Of a stretch of 14,533 nucleotides of DNA, positions 1 through 9,606 are shown in pieces. A program made the position numbers and the translations under genes. The notes beneath the pieces are model-generated. The model did no database searches, was not told the origin of the DNA, and saw only the letters and a list, made by a program, of their open reading frames with translations. Numbering within the stretch: the first letter of the stretch is position 1; each line of letters starts with the position of its first letter. Source of the DNA: Gloeophyllum trabeum ATCC 11539 (lineage: Eukaryota > Basidiomycota > Agaricomycetes > Gloeophyllales > Gloeophyllaceae); NCBI RefSeq assembly GCF_000344685.1, contig NW_006920416.1, forward strand, positions 1,204,531-1,219,063, written 5' to 3'.

Positions 1-628
1 CTGGAGAGGAGGCCCCCCGCCCCCCGCGCCGACTTGAGCAACGCCCAGCGGCTCGCACGGGGGCTGCCCCTCCGCAAGCCCAAGCCGCGGTCGGACAAGG
101 CCAAGCTCCGGTTCGGTACGTGCGCTGCGTGCATCTTTGAAATTGCGGGCCTGCGACGCTCATCTCGTTTCGTGGGTGGTTGTTACTATTGAACAGCCGA
201 GCGCGCCGTCCCGTCCGCCTGCCCGACCACCACGTACGTGTTTATTCCCCAGCATCGCCCCACCGCACCGCTCAGGTGTGTCCCTGTGAATACAGCGTTT
301 CCGGCGTCCTCCAAGTCACCAGCGCCGACACCGGGAGTGTTCTCGGCTACGTCGGCGCCGCGATGACCACGTACGGCCACTACGGCGTCTCCACGAACCT
401 CGCGGGCGCCCTCCGCGTCTCCATTGGCACGTCCAGCTGCAGCTCCGCGTCCACCGCTAGCCAGCTGGACATCGCTACGTCCGTGCGTCCTCCGCTCCAC
501 ACTCTGACCGTTGAACACTGACGGCCGGCTGGCAGAACGGCGCGGCCGCGTACCCGCACCTCGGGCTCGTCGCGGGCGCGGCGAACACCGCGCCGACGAA
601 CAACCTCGCCGCGGGGTCGAGCAACTAC
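1..628 (+). repeat. Left copy of 628-bp terminal direct repeat
   Basis: This segment matches the last 628 bases of the window (13906-14533) in the same orientation at a constant offset of 13,905. By eye the only differences are at positions 13 and 15, which change one codon from GCA in the right copy to CCC here. The match begins at base 1 and runs until the right copy is cut off by the window edge, so neither true boundary is visible. It carries the end of exon 1, exons 2 and 3, three introns and the start of exon 4 of a secreted-protein gene. Identity in the introns as well as the exons argues for a very recent duplication, circularity or assembly overlap, not old paralogy. Confidence 0.95.
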
Positions 629-712
629 GAGTACAATCCCTTGACTATAAAAGGAACATCATTAGACGAGGCTATATTGCGATACAGGGGGTACGGTTCC
701 AGCCCGCAGTGA
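1..712 (+). CDS. Small secreted protein, 3' part (left copy)
   Basis: The gene enters the window at a codon boundary (CTG, equal to codon 48 of the right copy). The model is exon 1 to 115, exon 2 197-233, exon 3 296-482 and exon 4 536-712. Introns are 116-196 (gtacgt...cag), 234-295 (gtacgt...cag) and 483-535 (gtgcgt...cag). Exon 3 encodes a VSGVLQVTSADTGSVLGYVG core; exon 4 begins NGAAAYPHLG and reaches GSSNYEY. From memory this resembles an unnamed family of small secreted proteins in wood-decay fungi, where the GS-NY segment is followed by a long conserved C-terminal part. Here the frame runs into a more AT-rich, unrelated-looking tail and stops at 710-712, so the protein looks truncated. 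A possible extra intron, 631-687 (gtacaa...cag, 57 nt), keeps the same frame and stop. The gene may be decayed, or the tail may be an undetected exon. Confidence 0.6.
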
Positions 713-836
713 CTCAGAAATGGAATTAAAGGCGAGAAAGTATGAAAGCAGGAGGTTTACTGCGACAACATCATGTACAGGTGTTACAGCCAGTTTACTT
801 TTCCGCGAGGCTTAGATATATGCATATGGACGGGCT

Positions 837-1959
837 TCAGCGTGAATTTCCGTGTACCTTTGGCTGAAGTGTGACGAGCCGCGTCTGCCTCACTTCTGCC
901 ACGCTTGGGCCAAAGTACCTCTGCGTGAGGAAACTCCACTCCAAGTTGGTCGCAACCCAGTTCTCCAAGCCATCGAGGAAATCCGAGACGGCCTTGTCCG
1001 TCTTTACTCCCCACGACGGTAGCTTTTGTCGGCTACTTTGGAAGCGATCCATGAGGTCTTGAAAGTATACTCCGACATAATCGCATGCCTCTTGCAAGCT
1101 GAGATTCCTTTCTTCCATGAGCACTCTAATGATGTTGTTGCCGTCTTGTCCTTTCGACTGTTCGACGTTATACGAATACAGATCCTAAGCGTTCGCAGCT
1201 AAGCCAGATCGACGCGAACAGGAGGAGTGAAGCAAAACATACGTTCGACCAGCTAATCATGTCCAGTGCACATAGAAAGAGATCCTCGAACGTGGGATTG
1301 GCGAAAACTTCGTCTGGTATGTCGGAGCCCGCTGCGTATTCAATTAGGTGGAAGCACGGACGGACACCGCTGTTCTCCCTGCGTAGTTCGGTGTATGCTT
1401 GAACGTCGAGGACTTGGCCGTTCTCGCGGAGTTCCGCCTCTTGGGCGAAGGCAATGGCATAGTCCTCCCAGGTTTTTAAAAAGCGGCGCAGGAAATTAGG
1501 ACGTGCATGACGAAGGAGCCTGACCCGGAACCTGTACTGCAATCAGCGCTTAACAGGGATCAACATGCACCAATTGACCCACTCCCTGGTTATCTTCGCG
1601 ACCTGAGAATCGTCAGCGTAACTGGGGTCTTGCATCGTTTTAATGACTATTAAGCCGGTCTTCAAGGCGTCCTCGCCCGACTGTTCATCGCTAATTTCAT
1701 CGACCACAAATAGCAAGTTGATGAAATCAAGACAAGTTCTGAGCCTGTCGTAATCAGCGCGAGGGTAGGCACGCGAGGCCAACAGCTCGTTATTTCCCAG
1801 TACAAACGCGAGTCGTCTTTTATTGGGAAACAGTTGTTGGCTAATTACCCAAGCTGAAGACTCCGCGCCAGCACGTTCATAGTGGGGATTGACGGAGCAT
1901 TTACGGCGGCAGATTGCAAAGAGATCGGGGAGACAATACTGCTGAGTGACCATGGGCAT
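837..1959 (-). CDS. Sesquiterpene synthase (class I terpene cyclase)
   Basis: Probably ionises farnesyl diphosphate and cyclises it to a sesquiterpene in the cytosol. Three exons on the minus strand: 1959-1579, 1536-1243 and 1184-837, all phase 0, give 340 aa, the normal size for mushroom sesquiterpene synthases. The acidic metal-binding motif is DEISD (residues 87-91, in NLLFVVDEISDEQ). The NSE/DTE motif NDLYSYNVE (225-233) is assembled across the second intron (1242-1185, gtatgt...ttag), which strongly supports that splice. Arg186 in RRENSGVRP and the RY pair at 314-315 (WSFLTQRY) match the diphosphate-sensing residues of the family. The first intron (1578-1537) is only 42 nt with a weak GTCAAT donor and contains an in-frame TGA. 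ATG at 1953 is an alternative start. All key residues are present, so it looks active. The motifs do not tell which sesquiterpene it makes. Confidence 0.95.
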
Positions 1960-4423
1960 GGGTAATGCGATGGTAAGCTATGGCGAACGCCGTGGACTCA
2001 GGAGGTAAGATAGGAACCTGGTGGATTTCCCTTCAGCCTTTAAACCTGGCGCGGTGCCGCGCCAAAGCGGGGAAACCTGCGTGCCGAGGCTCCCGAAGTC
2101 ATTATGATGACAGGATGAAATAACCAAGACATGGATGGACCTCGTCATGAGATAGACCTGTGTCAGGATGGACAATATACGTCGCTCCATTGGCGAACGT
2201 TAGCGGAAGAACCACTCCGTGGCTTAATTGCAACCTACGGGACTGCCGTAACTGAGATCTGGAGGGGACATGAAACAGATCTGAACTGGAATAAACGTAC
2301 TGTGTGTGCGTAAGATGCGCTTCTGGATGCATCCACCTGGGACCACACTGCCTAAACTGACCTGGTGGCGATCCCGTCAGCTACCACGGTACTGGAGTCA
2401 GTTGGATAATGATCTTGCCTTAAACGCTGATCCTGGGAGCCATAGAGGTCAAGCTGATGATTTTTGCCAGAGTTCCACCATCGACTAATTGTCCTTGATG
2501 TCTGAACGTTCTCATTGCTCCTGGACATGAGTAGCACGGCTCCGTGGTGTCGCCACAGACGTCGGGCTCGTAATTCCGTGCGTACGCCTATGGAAGCAAT
2601 GTTTCAAGCAGGGACGTCAGATTCCGTCAGGCTAGGTGGATAAGCTCACGATTCTCTGAGACGACAGCTCAAAAGATTTGCACACCATCGCTGAGATCCA
2701 ATAGATCTGACAAAACCCAAGCTTGCGACCCTGATTGAGCGTGAGTACATGCAAAACAGGACCCGAAAAGTTCCCGCGTACTGAGCATCGACTTTGGTCG
2801 CCGGACAGTTTGGCGCGTGATCTCATGGTGTACAACAGTCTGTAAGGCTGCACACGTTCCTATTTGTCGACGGCAGACGCGATTTCACAGTGCAGAAACA
2901 TGGGGAAATGCCTGTCGTAACTCTAACATCCAGAACTGCTTCGACACTTGCCTCACTTCAGAGGCCGGAATTGGAAGGATGTGGCTGTCATGGGCATTGG
3001 AGCCGTGAATTGCTCTATGGCTTGACGGGGTTCCGAGCTGCACACCGTGGCGAATTGCGCCGCAATTGCTCGAATCTTGGTCCCAGCATAGTTCACGTCT
3101 CTGCGGCCATCATCTCCATTAACGGTGGCAGATGCAGGGAACTCGCCAAGGGAGCGCCATCTCTTGGGCTTGCGCCTGCGGTCAGGAAAGTATTTCCAAT
3201 GTCGAACTGTGGCGTGATCTGGCGAGGTTTAGTAAAGCGTTCGCAATGCACAGACACTCACTTTCCCTCATTCCCACAAGCTGGTCAAGAACCTGGACCC
3301 CTCACGAAAGTCATCCTGTGGCAGTTTGAGGGTGGACTGCAAAGTGCCAGGGACCAGTGTAGTGATGGCTTCTCACTCTATGCTTAGATTTTAGCCACTA
3401 GGTCGGCCCTATCGTGTATCTATGCTGGCATTCGGCCCGAGTGATTGTGTGGCGTACTTACCGAGTGATGATACTGGAGGTACACCTTATAGACCAGGCA
3501 CAGAGTCGCGTCCCATATGTTCATGGTTAGATTTCCGTATCGCTTACGAGAGAACTCATACATGCCTCTCACAACTGTATATTCCCGTCCGTGATACTGG
3601 CGAACACGCTCCAGTACATCCCAGTCTCGCCTGGGTGTCGTCGTGACCATCTCTGCGAGGTTCGGGCCCCGTATGATGACATTCTCGGCCGTACATACCC
3701 CTTTACTACGCTGGTGGGTATTCTGCTTGATAGTGCAATTATCTGTCTGGGCAGAACCGGACCATCCTTTTCAAAGCGGCAGCTAGACTCGCTTGAATAC
3801 CGCTTCCTCGGTGGCTGGGCAGCCTTGCTCATAACTGGCTTAACCACGAAGTCCGTTCGTGTGTTCGTTACCGAGAATTTCCCGTGCGGTAGGCTCCATA
3901 GGGTCGTCAGTTGTGGAATTCCAGGGAAAGCCTGGGCTGGTGCAGGGCGTAGACGTTGTTTCCATAGCATCAAGGGATGAAAACGAGAGACACGCATCGG
4001 CATCCAGGCAATCCCAGGTCTCGGGTCCGAGGATTGCAGTTATCCCAGTATACAGCCGTCGTGTTGATAACCTGACCATCCACTGGAGAAGGGGGGAAAG
4101 AGATGATGCCCGTAGGGCGTATGTGTACCACGGATATTACATCCTACGCAGAGTGAACCATAACTTTCAAATACCGATCTTGACGACGAAGACGGCCAAG
4201 TGGGTCAACTGACGCGTCCTGTGCTTTATCTACCCATCTCGAGAATAGGTTTGTTTGGCTGGAATGGTCGAATCGGCGGTAACGTCGTAACTTGGGAAAA
4301 CGGATTACTGGGCAGGTTTCGTTCCGTTGTACAGGTCTTGCATAATCAAACGACTGAGTAAGACAGTCCAGCGCAGAAGGTCCACAGCTCCATTGCAGTC
4401 CTCCTACCGTAGCCTCGCATAGT
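1960..4423. other. Gene-poor stretch, no recognisable gene
   Basis: About 2.5 kb between the terpene synthase start and the end of the next minus-strand gene. I examined both strands for P450 haem-binding, terpene-cluster tailoring, retrotransposon and transposase motifs and recognised none. Open stretches exist but are short and unsupported. The longest is about 165 codons on the plus strand (2890-3387), facing a 91-codon open stretch on the minus strand (3228-2956) that is bounded by stops. Neither has a convincing start, splice pattern or motif. Base composition is lower in GC than in the genes further right. It may hold a decayed element or pseudogene, or simply be long intergenic DNA. 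The first part (1960 to about 2100) should contain the terpene synthase promoter, but I see no clear TATA box. Confidence 0.5.
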
Positions 4424-5727
4424 TCATACCACATAGACATTTTCCTTATGTAGTTCGTATCCTTCCAGCTTCTTGAAGTAATCCAGTCTCACCTGTCGTC
4501 CCTACGGTTGCCTCAGCCTTAAGAACATAAGGTTAGCAAAGCGATACGCACCTCCGAATCATCTCGCTCCATATCAATAGACTCGGGCTTCGGTTTGGTT
4601 TGGGTTGCCTTCCGCTTACCACGAGCCTTGGCAGACAACTTACGGCCTACTCGCTTTCTAGACTCACTCTCCGTATCCGTGTCTGTGGTTCGAACACTCC
4701 CTCGTCTCGTGGACATTCGACCGCGTCCCCCACGTGTGTTGTTAATACTCTCGATCGCATTTCGCCGAAGGTTTCTCTTAGGAAGGAGCCGTTCAAGGCG
4801 CTTGGTATGCTCCTCCGGTTCGATGATTTGGTCATACTCCTGCTGTTCAGGCACAGTCCGTGACTTCTTCCGTACCTGTTTGCCAGCTGACTTTCGCCCC
4901 GCCAGGGATATGTTCGGGCTTAGATTGCTGAGATCTGCGGACCTGTTCATCTTCGAAGGAGACGGGGAGGATGGCATGGAACCGGTATGAGGCGTATGGA
5001 GCCCAGAGCTGGATGGAGTGTCAACCGACCTGCGCTTGACAGCGCGCTTATGAGGTGTAGCTGGAGGACGCGGTGTCGAGTGTTCGATGTCTCCGCCATC
5101 TTGGTCCCCATCAACCTCAGCAAATGCTTCCACCTCTTCATTCGCGTACAGGTCGTCTCCAACCTCCTCCGCCGGCATCCCGTACACCCCGTCCGGTGGC
5201 TCAGGCTTCGTCCACGAAGCCGCCTTGTGAGGCCCTCCCATCAGCTCACGTTTCTTCTTCAACTTCCTTTCCGCGGCCAAGAAACCGAAGGGATCATCGA
5301 CAGCGTCCTCTTCCTCCTGCTCATCCAGCCAGTCTAGTTCCTTGGGCTGCACGACAAGTATAGGTCGATCGTCAGATGTTGGAGGGAGAGGCGAAGAAGG
5401 GGGAAGAGATGACGAAGGTTTGGCCGTAGCAAGTGCTACTTTGGGCAACTTCGGCTTTCGCCTCGGTCGAGCAAGCGGTGTCGATTCCGTGAATGGTTTG
5501 GCGCCAGTAGCTTCAAGGTTAGAAGACGTAGCCAGGACATCTTGTGCGATAATCCTTTCCTCGTCCCGATCATCCAACGAAGGTAGCTGGGGTTGTTGCG
5601 TAGAGTTCGGTCGGTCGTTGGAAGAGCGCATGTATTGGACCGCACCCGTAACATTAGACACAGAGGTACCTTTACTCTTGAGAGCTTTTAGGTCATCCGC
5701 TGGTTTACTCCTAGTCTGTCGACGCAT
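4424..5727 (-). CDS. Disordered basic nuclear-type protein with FGF motif; possible sororin-like factor
   Basis: Two exons, 5727-4552 and 4492-4424, phase 0, give 414 aa. The intron 4551-4493 (gtgcgt...acgacag, 59 nt) is inferred because reading through gives an unconvincing tail. Splicing instead yields a compact C-terminus, YFKKLEGYELHKENVYVV, then stop. The start is taken at MRRQTRSKP; the frame is open further upstream (ATG at 5883), but that part looks non-coding. The protein is mostly disordered, rich in Ser, Pro, Lys and Arg, with an acidic patch followed by DDPFGFLAAERKLKKKRE (FGF at 147-149). AT-hook-like RGGRGR and several basic clusters follow towards the C-terminus, suggesting a nuclear location. 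An FGF motif plus a short conserved C-terminal segment is the layout of sororin, the Pds5-binding antagonist of Wapl. A KEN triplet lies in the tail. The gene model is strong; the sororin idea is inference only. Any other disordered chromatin protein would fit nearly as well. Confidence 0.8.
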
Positions 5728-6500
5728 ACTTGTGCAATTGCAAGTGGCGATATGCAAGTCAAGAAGAAGCCACAATCGGTGCAGGTCGGACTCTGAATTC
5801 CGAATTTCGTACATACATGTCGCCAACCGCAGCAGCGCCACAGCCACGTGACATGAAAAGCCTTGTGGCAAATCCGATCGCAATTCATGTTCTGCAGATT
5901 ACTGTCACCATCTACTCAGTCAGCAGAAGCTTTGACTGGCAGTTTGTTGGATAGGTGTGCTGTATGTCAAGGCTTGGATGACGGCATGCATCGGGGTCGT
6001 GTATACAGAGTGCTTTTGTCTAAATCCTGGGTACTCTGAACTAGCCCAGGGTCTGCGACGACGTAGGCAGGATGGCTTAAATTTCTCACTACTAAAAGAA
6101 CGAAGCATCGCATCCAGTTCATGTAGGCGCGGATTATCTTGCGATTCTCAGGCACAGGGTGAGACAGCTTGTATACTATGATCGCGGTAGTAGTATAATG
6201 AACGTTTCTGGATTACAGGACAGGAAAAAGTACGATCATTCGGAGACTCAGTCTCCGGCGAACTCTCTGGCGAGTAACTCGATAAATATAGAGTGCGATA
6301 AATTAAATAAGCTTATGCGAAATTTGGAATGTCCACAGTGATCAATGCGAGATGATATATAGGTCTTGAAGTAAAGGAGCGGAGCTTGATTATGGCACAT
6401 TTTCAATATATGCGATGCATTCTGCGGATTCAGGTGAGTAAAGTCGGACTAAAGCAGCTTTTGTACGTGTCCATGATCAGCACGTACCATCGGAAACAGT
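5728..6500. other. Intergenic region between two minus-strand genes
   Basis: Holds the upstream region of the FGF-motif gene and the 3' flank of the Ser/Pro-rich gene. The frame of the FGF gene stays open upstream to an ATG at 5883, which I treat as untranslated leader. An AT-rich patch at about 6270-6320 follows a small GC-rich hairpin (6241-6257). No other gene or RNA was recognised. Confidence 0.5.
6241..6257. repeat. Short perfect hairpin
   Basis: The arms CGGAGAC (6241-6247) and GTCTCCG (6251-6257) are perfect inverted repeats around a TCA loop. The hairpin lies about 245 bp beyond the stop of the Ser/Pro-rich gene and is followed by AT-rich sequence. It could form a stem in the 3' flank, but nothing shows a function. 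Confidence 0.4.
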
Positions 6501-7832
6501 TCACGCGCTGCTGCTCATGCTAAGAGTGCTCACTGGCGCGCTACTTCCGGAGTGAATGTTCGACGACCCTGCACTGCCGCTAGCAGAAGCCGTGCTCGAA
6601 GCGGTACCGCTGTTGGCGGACAGAGTACCGGAGCTGGCAGTGCCGGTAGGCGCAGAAGACGAGTCAGAGGAGGAAACGGTCTCGGTGGGCTCCCCAGTTA
6701 CTGTGACAGTTGTCGTGCTAGCCGGGGGGCAGGGCGGGGCGACGGTGGTGGGACCTGTCGCACCGGTGGCGCTGGACTCGGAGGGTGCAGCACGTTTGTT
6801 CTGCGCGGTGGATGACGAGATGTACGCCGAGCCTCTGGATGTGGGGGCGCCCGAAGCGGAGGACGACGCGCCGGATGGCGCGCCGGATGATGGAGCTGGA
6901 GCACTGCTGGGGAGGTCCGTGGGCTTGCCTGGGCTGCCGCTGGGCGCGCTTGAAATGGAGGATGAGGCGCCGGACGGTACCCCGGAGGAGGGGAGGTTCG
7001 TGGGCTTGCCAGGGGTGCCGGGCGGTGGGATGGGAATGCTGATGGGAGCACCCGTATCGCTCGAATGTGCACCACTGGCGGAAGCACTTTCAGAGGAAGG
7101 CGTGCCAGTGGTAGATACAGAGGCGCTACCAGACTGGATCGCCGTGACCGTGGCAGTCACTACAGCCGGGCATCCGGACGCGGTAGGGTCAGACGGGGTG
7201 CCACTACTAGACGGGCTACCGGTAGGCTTCCCAGGGTGAGGGTGAGGGAATCCGCTGTGGTCGCTGTGCGGCCACGGGATTGGGAACGGGAAGCTGCTGG
7301 GATGTTCCTCAAGAGCCCTCGGCGAAGGAGAGGCGGGAGGGTGCGGATGTGGGAAGCCGGAGGGATGGGGGAAGCTCGAAGGGAATCCGGAGGGGAATGA
7401 ACGAGTAGGAATGGGTATGCCCGATGGGAATATGCCGGAGGGGAAGGGGATGCCGGAGGGGAAGACGTCGGGTGGGAAAGGGATGCCCGAGGGCCAGGGG
7501 AAGCCGGACGGGTCAGAAGGTTGACTACCCGAAGGACTGGGGGTCGTGGAAACGCTCGAAGACCCGGACGCAACGGAACTCGAAGCAGTTCCGGTCGCGC
7601 TGGAAGACCCAGGCGCACTTCCAATGGAGGAGGCGAGGCTTGCGCTCGGTACAGCGCTACTACTCTCAGTTCCCGACGCAACAGAGCCTGTGACAGAGCC
7701 GCCGCTTTCGCTAGCACTGGCAGAGCCAGATGCGCTCGTACTGGACGGGTTGGCGCTCGCCGCCGGTGCTGCTGAGCCTTGTGAGGCAAGGAAGAGAGGC
7801 AGAAGGAGGGTAAGTGCGAAAGTGGCGCGCAT
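6501..7832 (-). CDS. Secreted Ser/Pro-rich low-complexity protein
   Basis: A single uninterrupted exon of 443 aa on the minus strand. The N-terminus is a typical signal peptide: charged MRA, a hydrophobic core TLLLPLFLA and probable cleavage near the AAPAASA segment (about residues 21-27). The rest is dominated by Ser, Pro, Gly, Ala and Thr. Residues 109-200 hold repeated (F/W/H)PSG(I/F) units with His-Pro stretches. GKPT recurs at 201, 275 and 302, each followed by Ser/Pro-rich sequence. The only two cysteines (221 and 368) sit in similar CP contexts followed by TVT-rich runs. A lone KR dibasic site (346-347) could be cut by a Kex2-type protease. No enzyme domain and no hydrophobic C-terminal GPI signal are visible. 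It is likely a heavily O-glycosylated extracellular or cell-wall protein; its role is unknown. A TATA box lies about 70 nt upstream. Confidence 0.82.
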   Translation of the reverse strand: MRATFALTLLLPLFLASQGSAAPAASANPSSTSASGSASASESGGSVTGSVASGTESSSAVPSASLASSIGSAPGSSSATGTASSSVASGSSSVSTTPSPSGSQPSDPSGFPWPSGIPFPPDVFPSGIPFPSGIFPSGIPIPTRSFPSGFPSSFPHPSGFPHPHPPASPSPRALEEHPSSFPFPIPWPHSDHSGFPHPHPGKPTGSPSSSGTPSDPTASGCPAVVTATVTAIQSGSASVSTTGTPSSESASASGAHSSDTGAPISIPIPPPGTPGKPTNLPSSGVPSGASSSISSAPSGSPGKPTDLPSSAPAPSSGAPSGASSSASGAPTSRGSAYISSSTAQNKRAAPSESSATGATGPTTVAPPCPPASTTTVTVTGEPTETVSSSDSSSAPTGTASSGTLSANSGTASSTASASGSAGSSNIHSGSSAPVSTLSMSSSA

Positions 7833-7898
7833 CGTATCGAAAGAACTTGTTGGTGAGCTTAGAATGTTCTGAGGGACGTATAGCGTTCTCTGCCTCGC

Positions 7899-7905
7899 TT
7901 ATATA
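7899..7905 (-). promoter_or_regulatory. TATA box of the Ser/Pro-rich protein gene
   Basis: The minus strand reads TATATAA, about 67 nt upstream of the ATG at 7832. Sequence and spacing suit a TATA-type fungal promoter with a short leader. Confidence 0.6.
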
Positions 7906-9570
7906 CCTTCATGACCCATCTTTCTCTTTGTATAGGCCCGTTCTCAGTGGCCTGAGATCAAACACATCAACCAGAGAATGTACCCCGGCGAGCCACTGGG
8001 ACTGATCTCGTTCTTACTCGACTTCCTTTTCGGGCGATTCTCGCAGCTTGGTGACTCCAAGAAGTGATGAACAGCCTTAGACGCCTTAAGCGACTCTACT
8101 CCACCTTTAGATCGGGTCAGCCTTTAGTGGTCGCCGAGTGGAGCATCCATTCGCTAGCAGCGTTGTGATACAACTGTTTCGCTTGTCCATTCGGGCTCGG
8201 AGCGTCCCAGCGACTATTGCAAGACACCTATGGATGTAACTGTCATGCAGTAAGTACGGATATGCATAACCAGAATTTGAGCTGAGTCATGACCCAAGTG
8301 ATTCTCAGCAAACGGTTTTGGAATCCAAGCGGTTGGCGTGCGTCGTCTCGTATGCACGCACTTTGTGAATGCGATCGGCTGGTCATTCTCCGCGTTCACG
8401 GAAACCTGCAATAGTAAGTCCGAACATGAAAATCATCACTGCTCCAGCAACTAGGCAAGTCGCAGCCGCGCAAAGGTTGTACGGTGGCGTCATCCAGGTC
8501 AGGTCTTGCTACCCGTTTGTGCTGCCTCCTGCGTCGTACTTTTACCATCAAACATATAGGTGTCTTACGTTCTACTCCTCACTGACAATTTTTACCTCTC
8601 CACCGACTAAGCCAAGGCCGACTGCGCCCACAGCCTCGCACTCCATAATCTGAGAGAATACTCAGTAACGTATACGTTCTCTACGTTTGTAAATCCAATG
8701 ATACACTCCACCGCATCAAATGCATCATTCACTGTCCCAGACTGTTGCGACTATTCTCTGTGTCTTGGGTGGTGCTTCTCGTTCTAGGGGACCTCACTGT
8801 CTGATTTGCCTTGATGGCGAAGTATGCTTGAGTTTCCTCCTTCAATCTCCCTGGTGGCAGGCCGATGTCGACGGGTACGTGCTCTTCCTCCAATCATCCG
8901 ATTCTGCCACACAAGTTTTCAGGAGACATGGAAAGATCGCTAGGCATAGGCCCCCTGAGTGTGTCTAGTATAGCAGGCCAGCATACGGTACTGGGGACCA
9001 GTGACTGGGACTATACAAGACAGGTAGTCGGCTATGATGCAAGGGGATAGCGACATCACCGAGGCACCCTTCGGTGACCTTTACCACACGGCTTCCGCCA
9101 GCGGAATGCTTTCTCCCCTGACGTTGGGCCTATCCGACATGTCAAGAGGAGATTTCTCTTTGCCACCCAGATTACGACGCCTTCGATATACAGATGCCGC
9201 CTGCGATATCACACGTTGCTACTTTGACGTCAGTCATCAGCTTCTCTCAATAGAATATTTCAGATGTCGTAGCAAATGAACAGCGTTCTCTAGATAATAG
9301 GGACGGGCTGCAATATAATAATGATGAATCCTGAACCTGTGCCGGTGCAGCACATACGCCCCCTACACCGAAGTTTTCCTCCGCTAAGCCAGCCTCAAGC
9401 AGACTCACAAGAGCGCACTTGAAAGAAATGCTTCCCACATGTTGAGCAAAAATTGCGAGCATCGCAGCAGAGGAGAACTGCCGGGTTATGCGAAAGCCAC
9501 AATACTCTAACGCGTCTCGCTCACGTGCTGGGAACTGTACCTATCCCGGCTCCGGACCACGCACTCCCGG

Positions 9571-9606
9571 GCTGAGACACCACCGGCTATACCACTTAGT
9601 CTCAGC
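9571..9606. repeat. Inverted repeat with 20-nt loop
   Basis: GCTGAGAC (9571-9578) and GTCTCAGC (9599-9606) are perfect 8-bp inverted repeats. They lie about 120 bp upstream of the panB start. This could be a factor-binding dyad or chance. Confidence 0.35.

Noticed and set aside
646..653. TATAAAAG on the plus strand just after the left repeat
   Set aside because: It matches a TATA consensus, but no plus-strand gene follows and it lies within or next to the end of the secreted-protein gene.
1960..4423. A cytochrome P450 or transposase accompanying the terpene synthase
   Set aside because: I looked on both strands for the haem-binding FxxGxRxCxG motif, reverse transcriptase and common fungal transposase motifs. 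I found only partial look-alikes, such as an FGSLGTQVSP stretch lacking the cysteine.
4144..4440. 98-codon minus-strand open frame overlapping the last exon of the FGF-motif gene
   Set aside because: It is out of frame with that exon and lies mostly in the presumed 3' untranslated region. No domain was recognised.
6556..7239. 227-codon open plus-strand frame opposite the Ser/Pro-rich gene
   Set aside because: It is the antisense of a GC-rich Ser/Pro/Gly coding sequence that contains few stop complements. It has no signal or domain, whereas the minus strand has a signal peptide, repeats and a TATA box.
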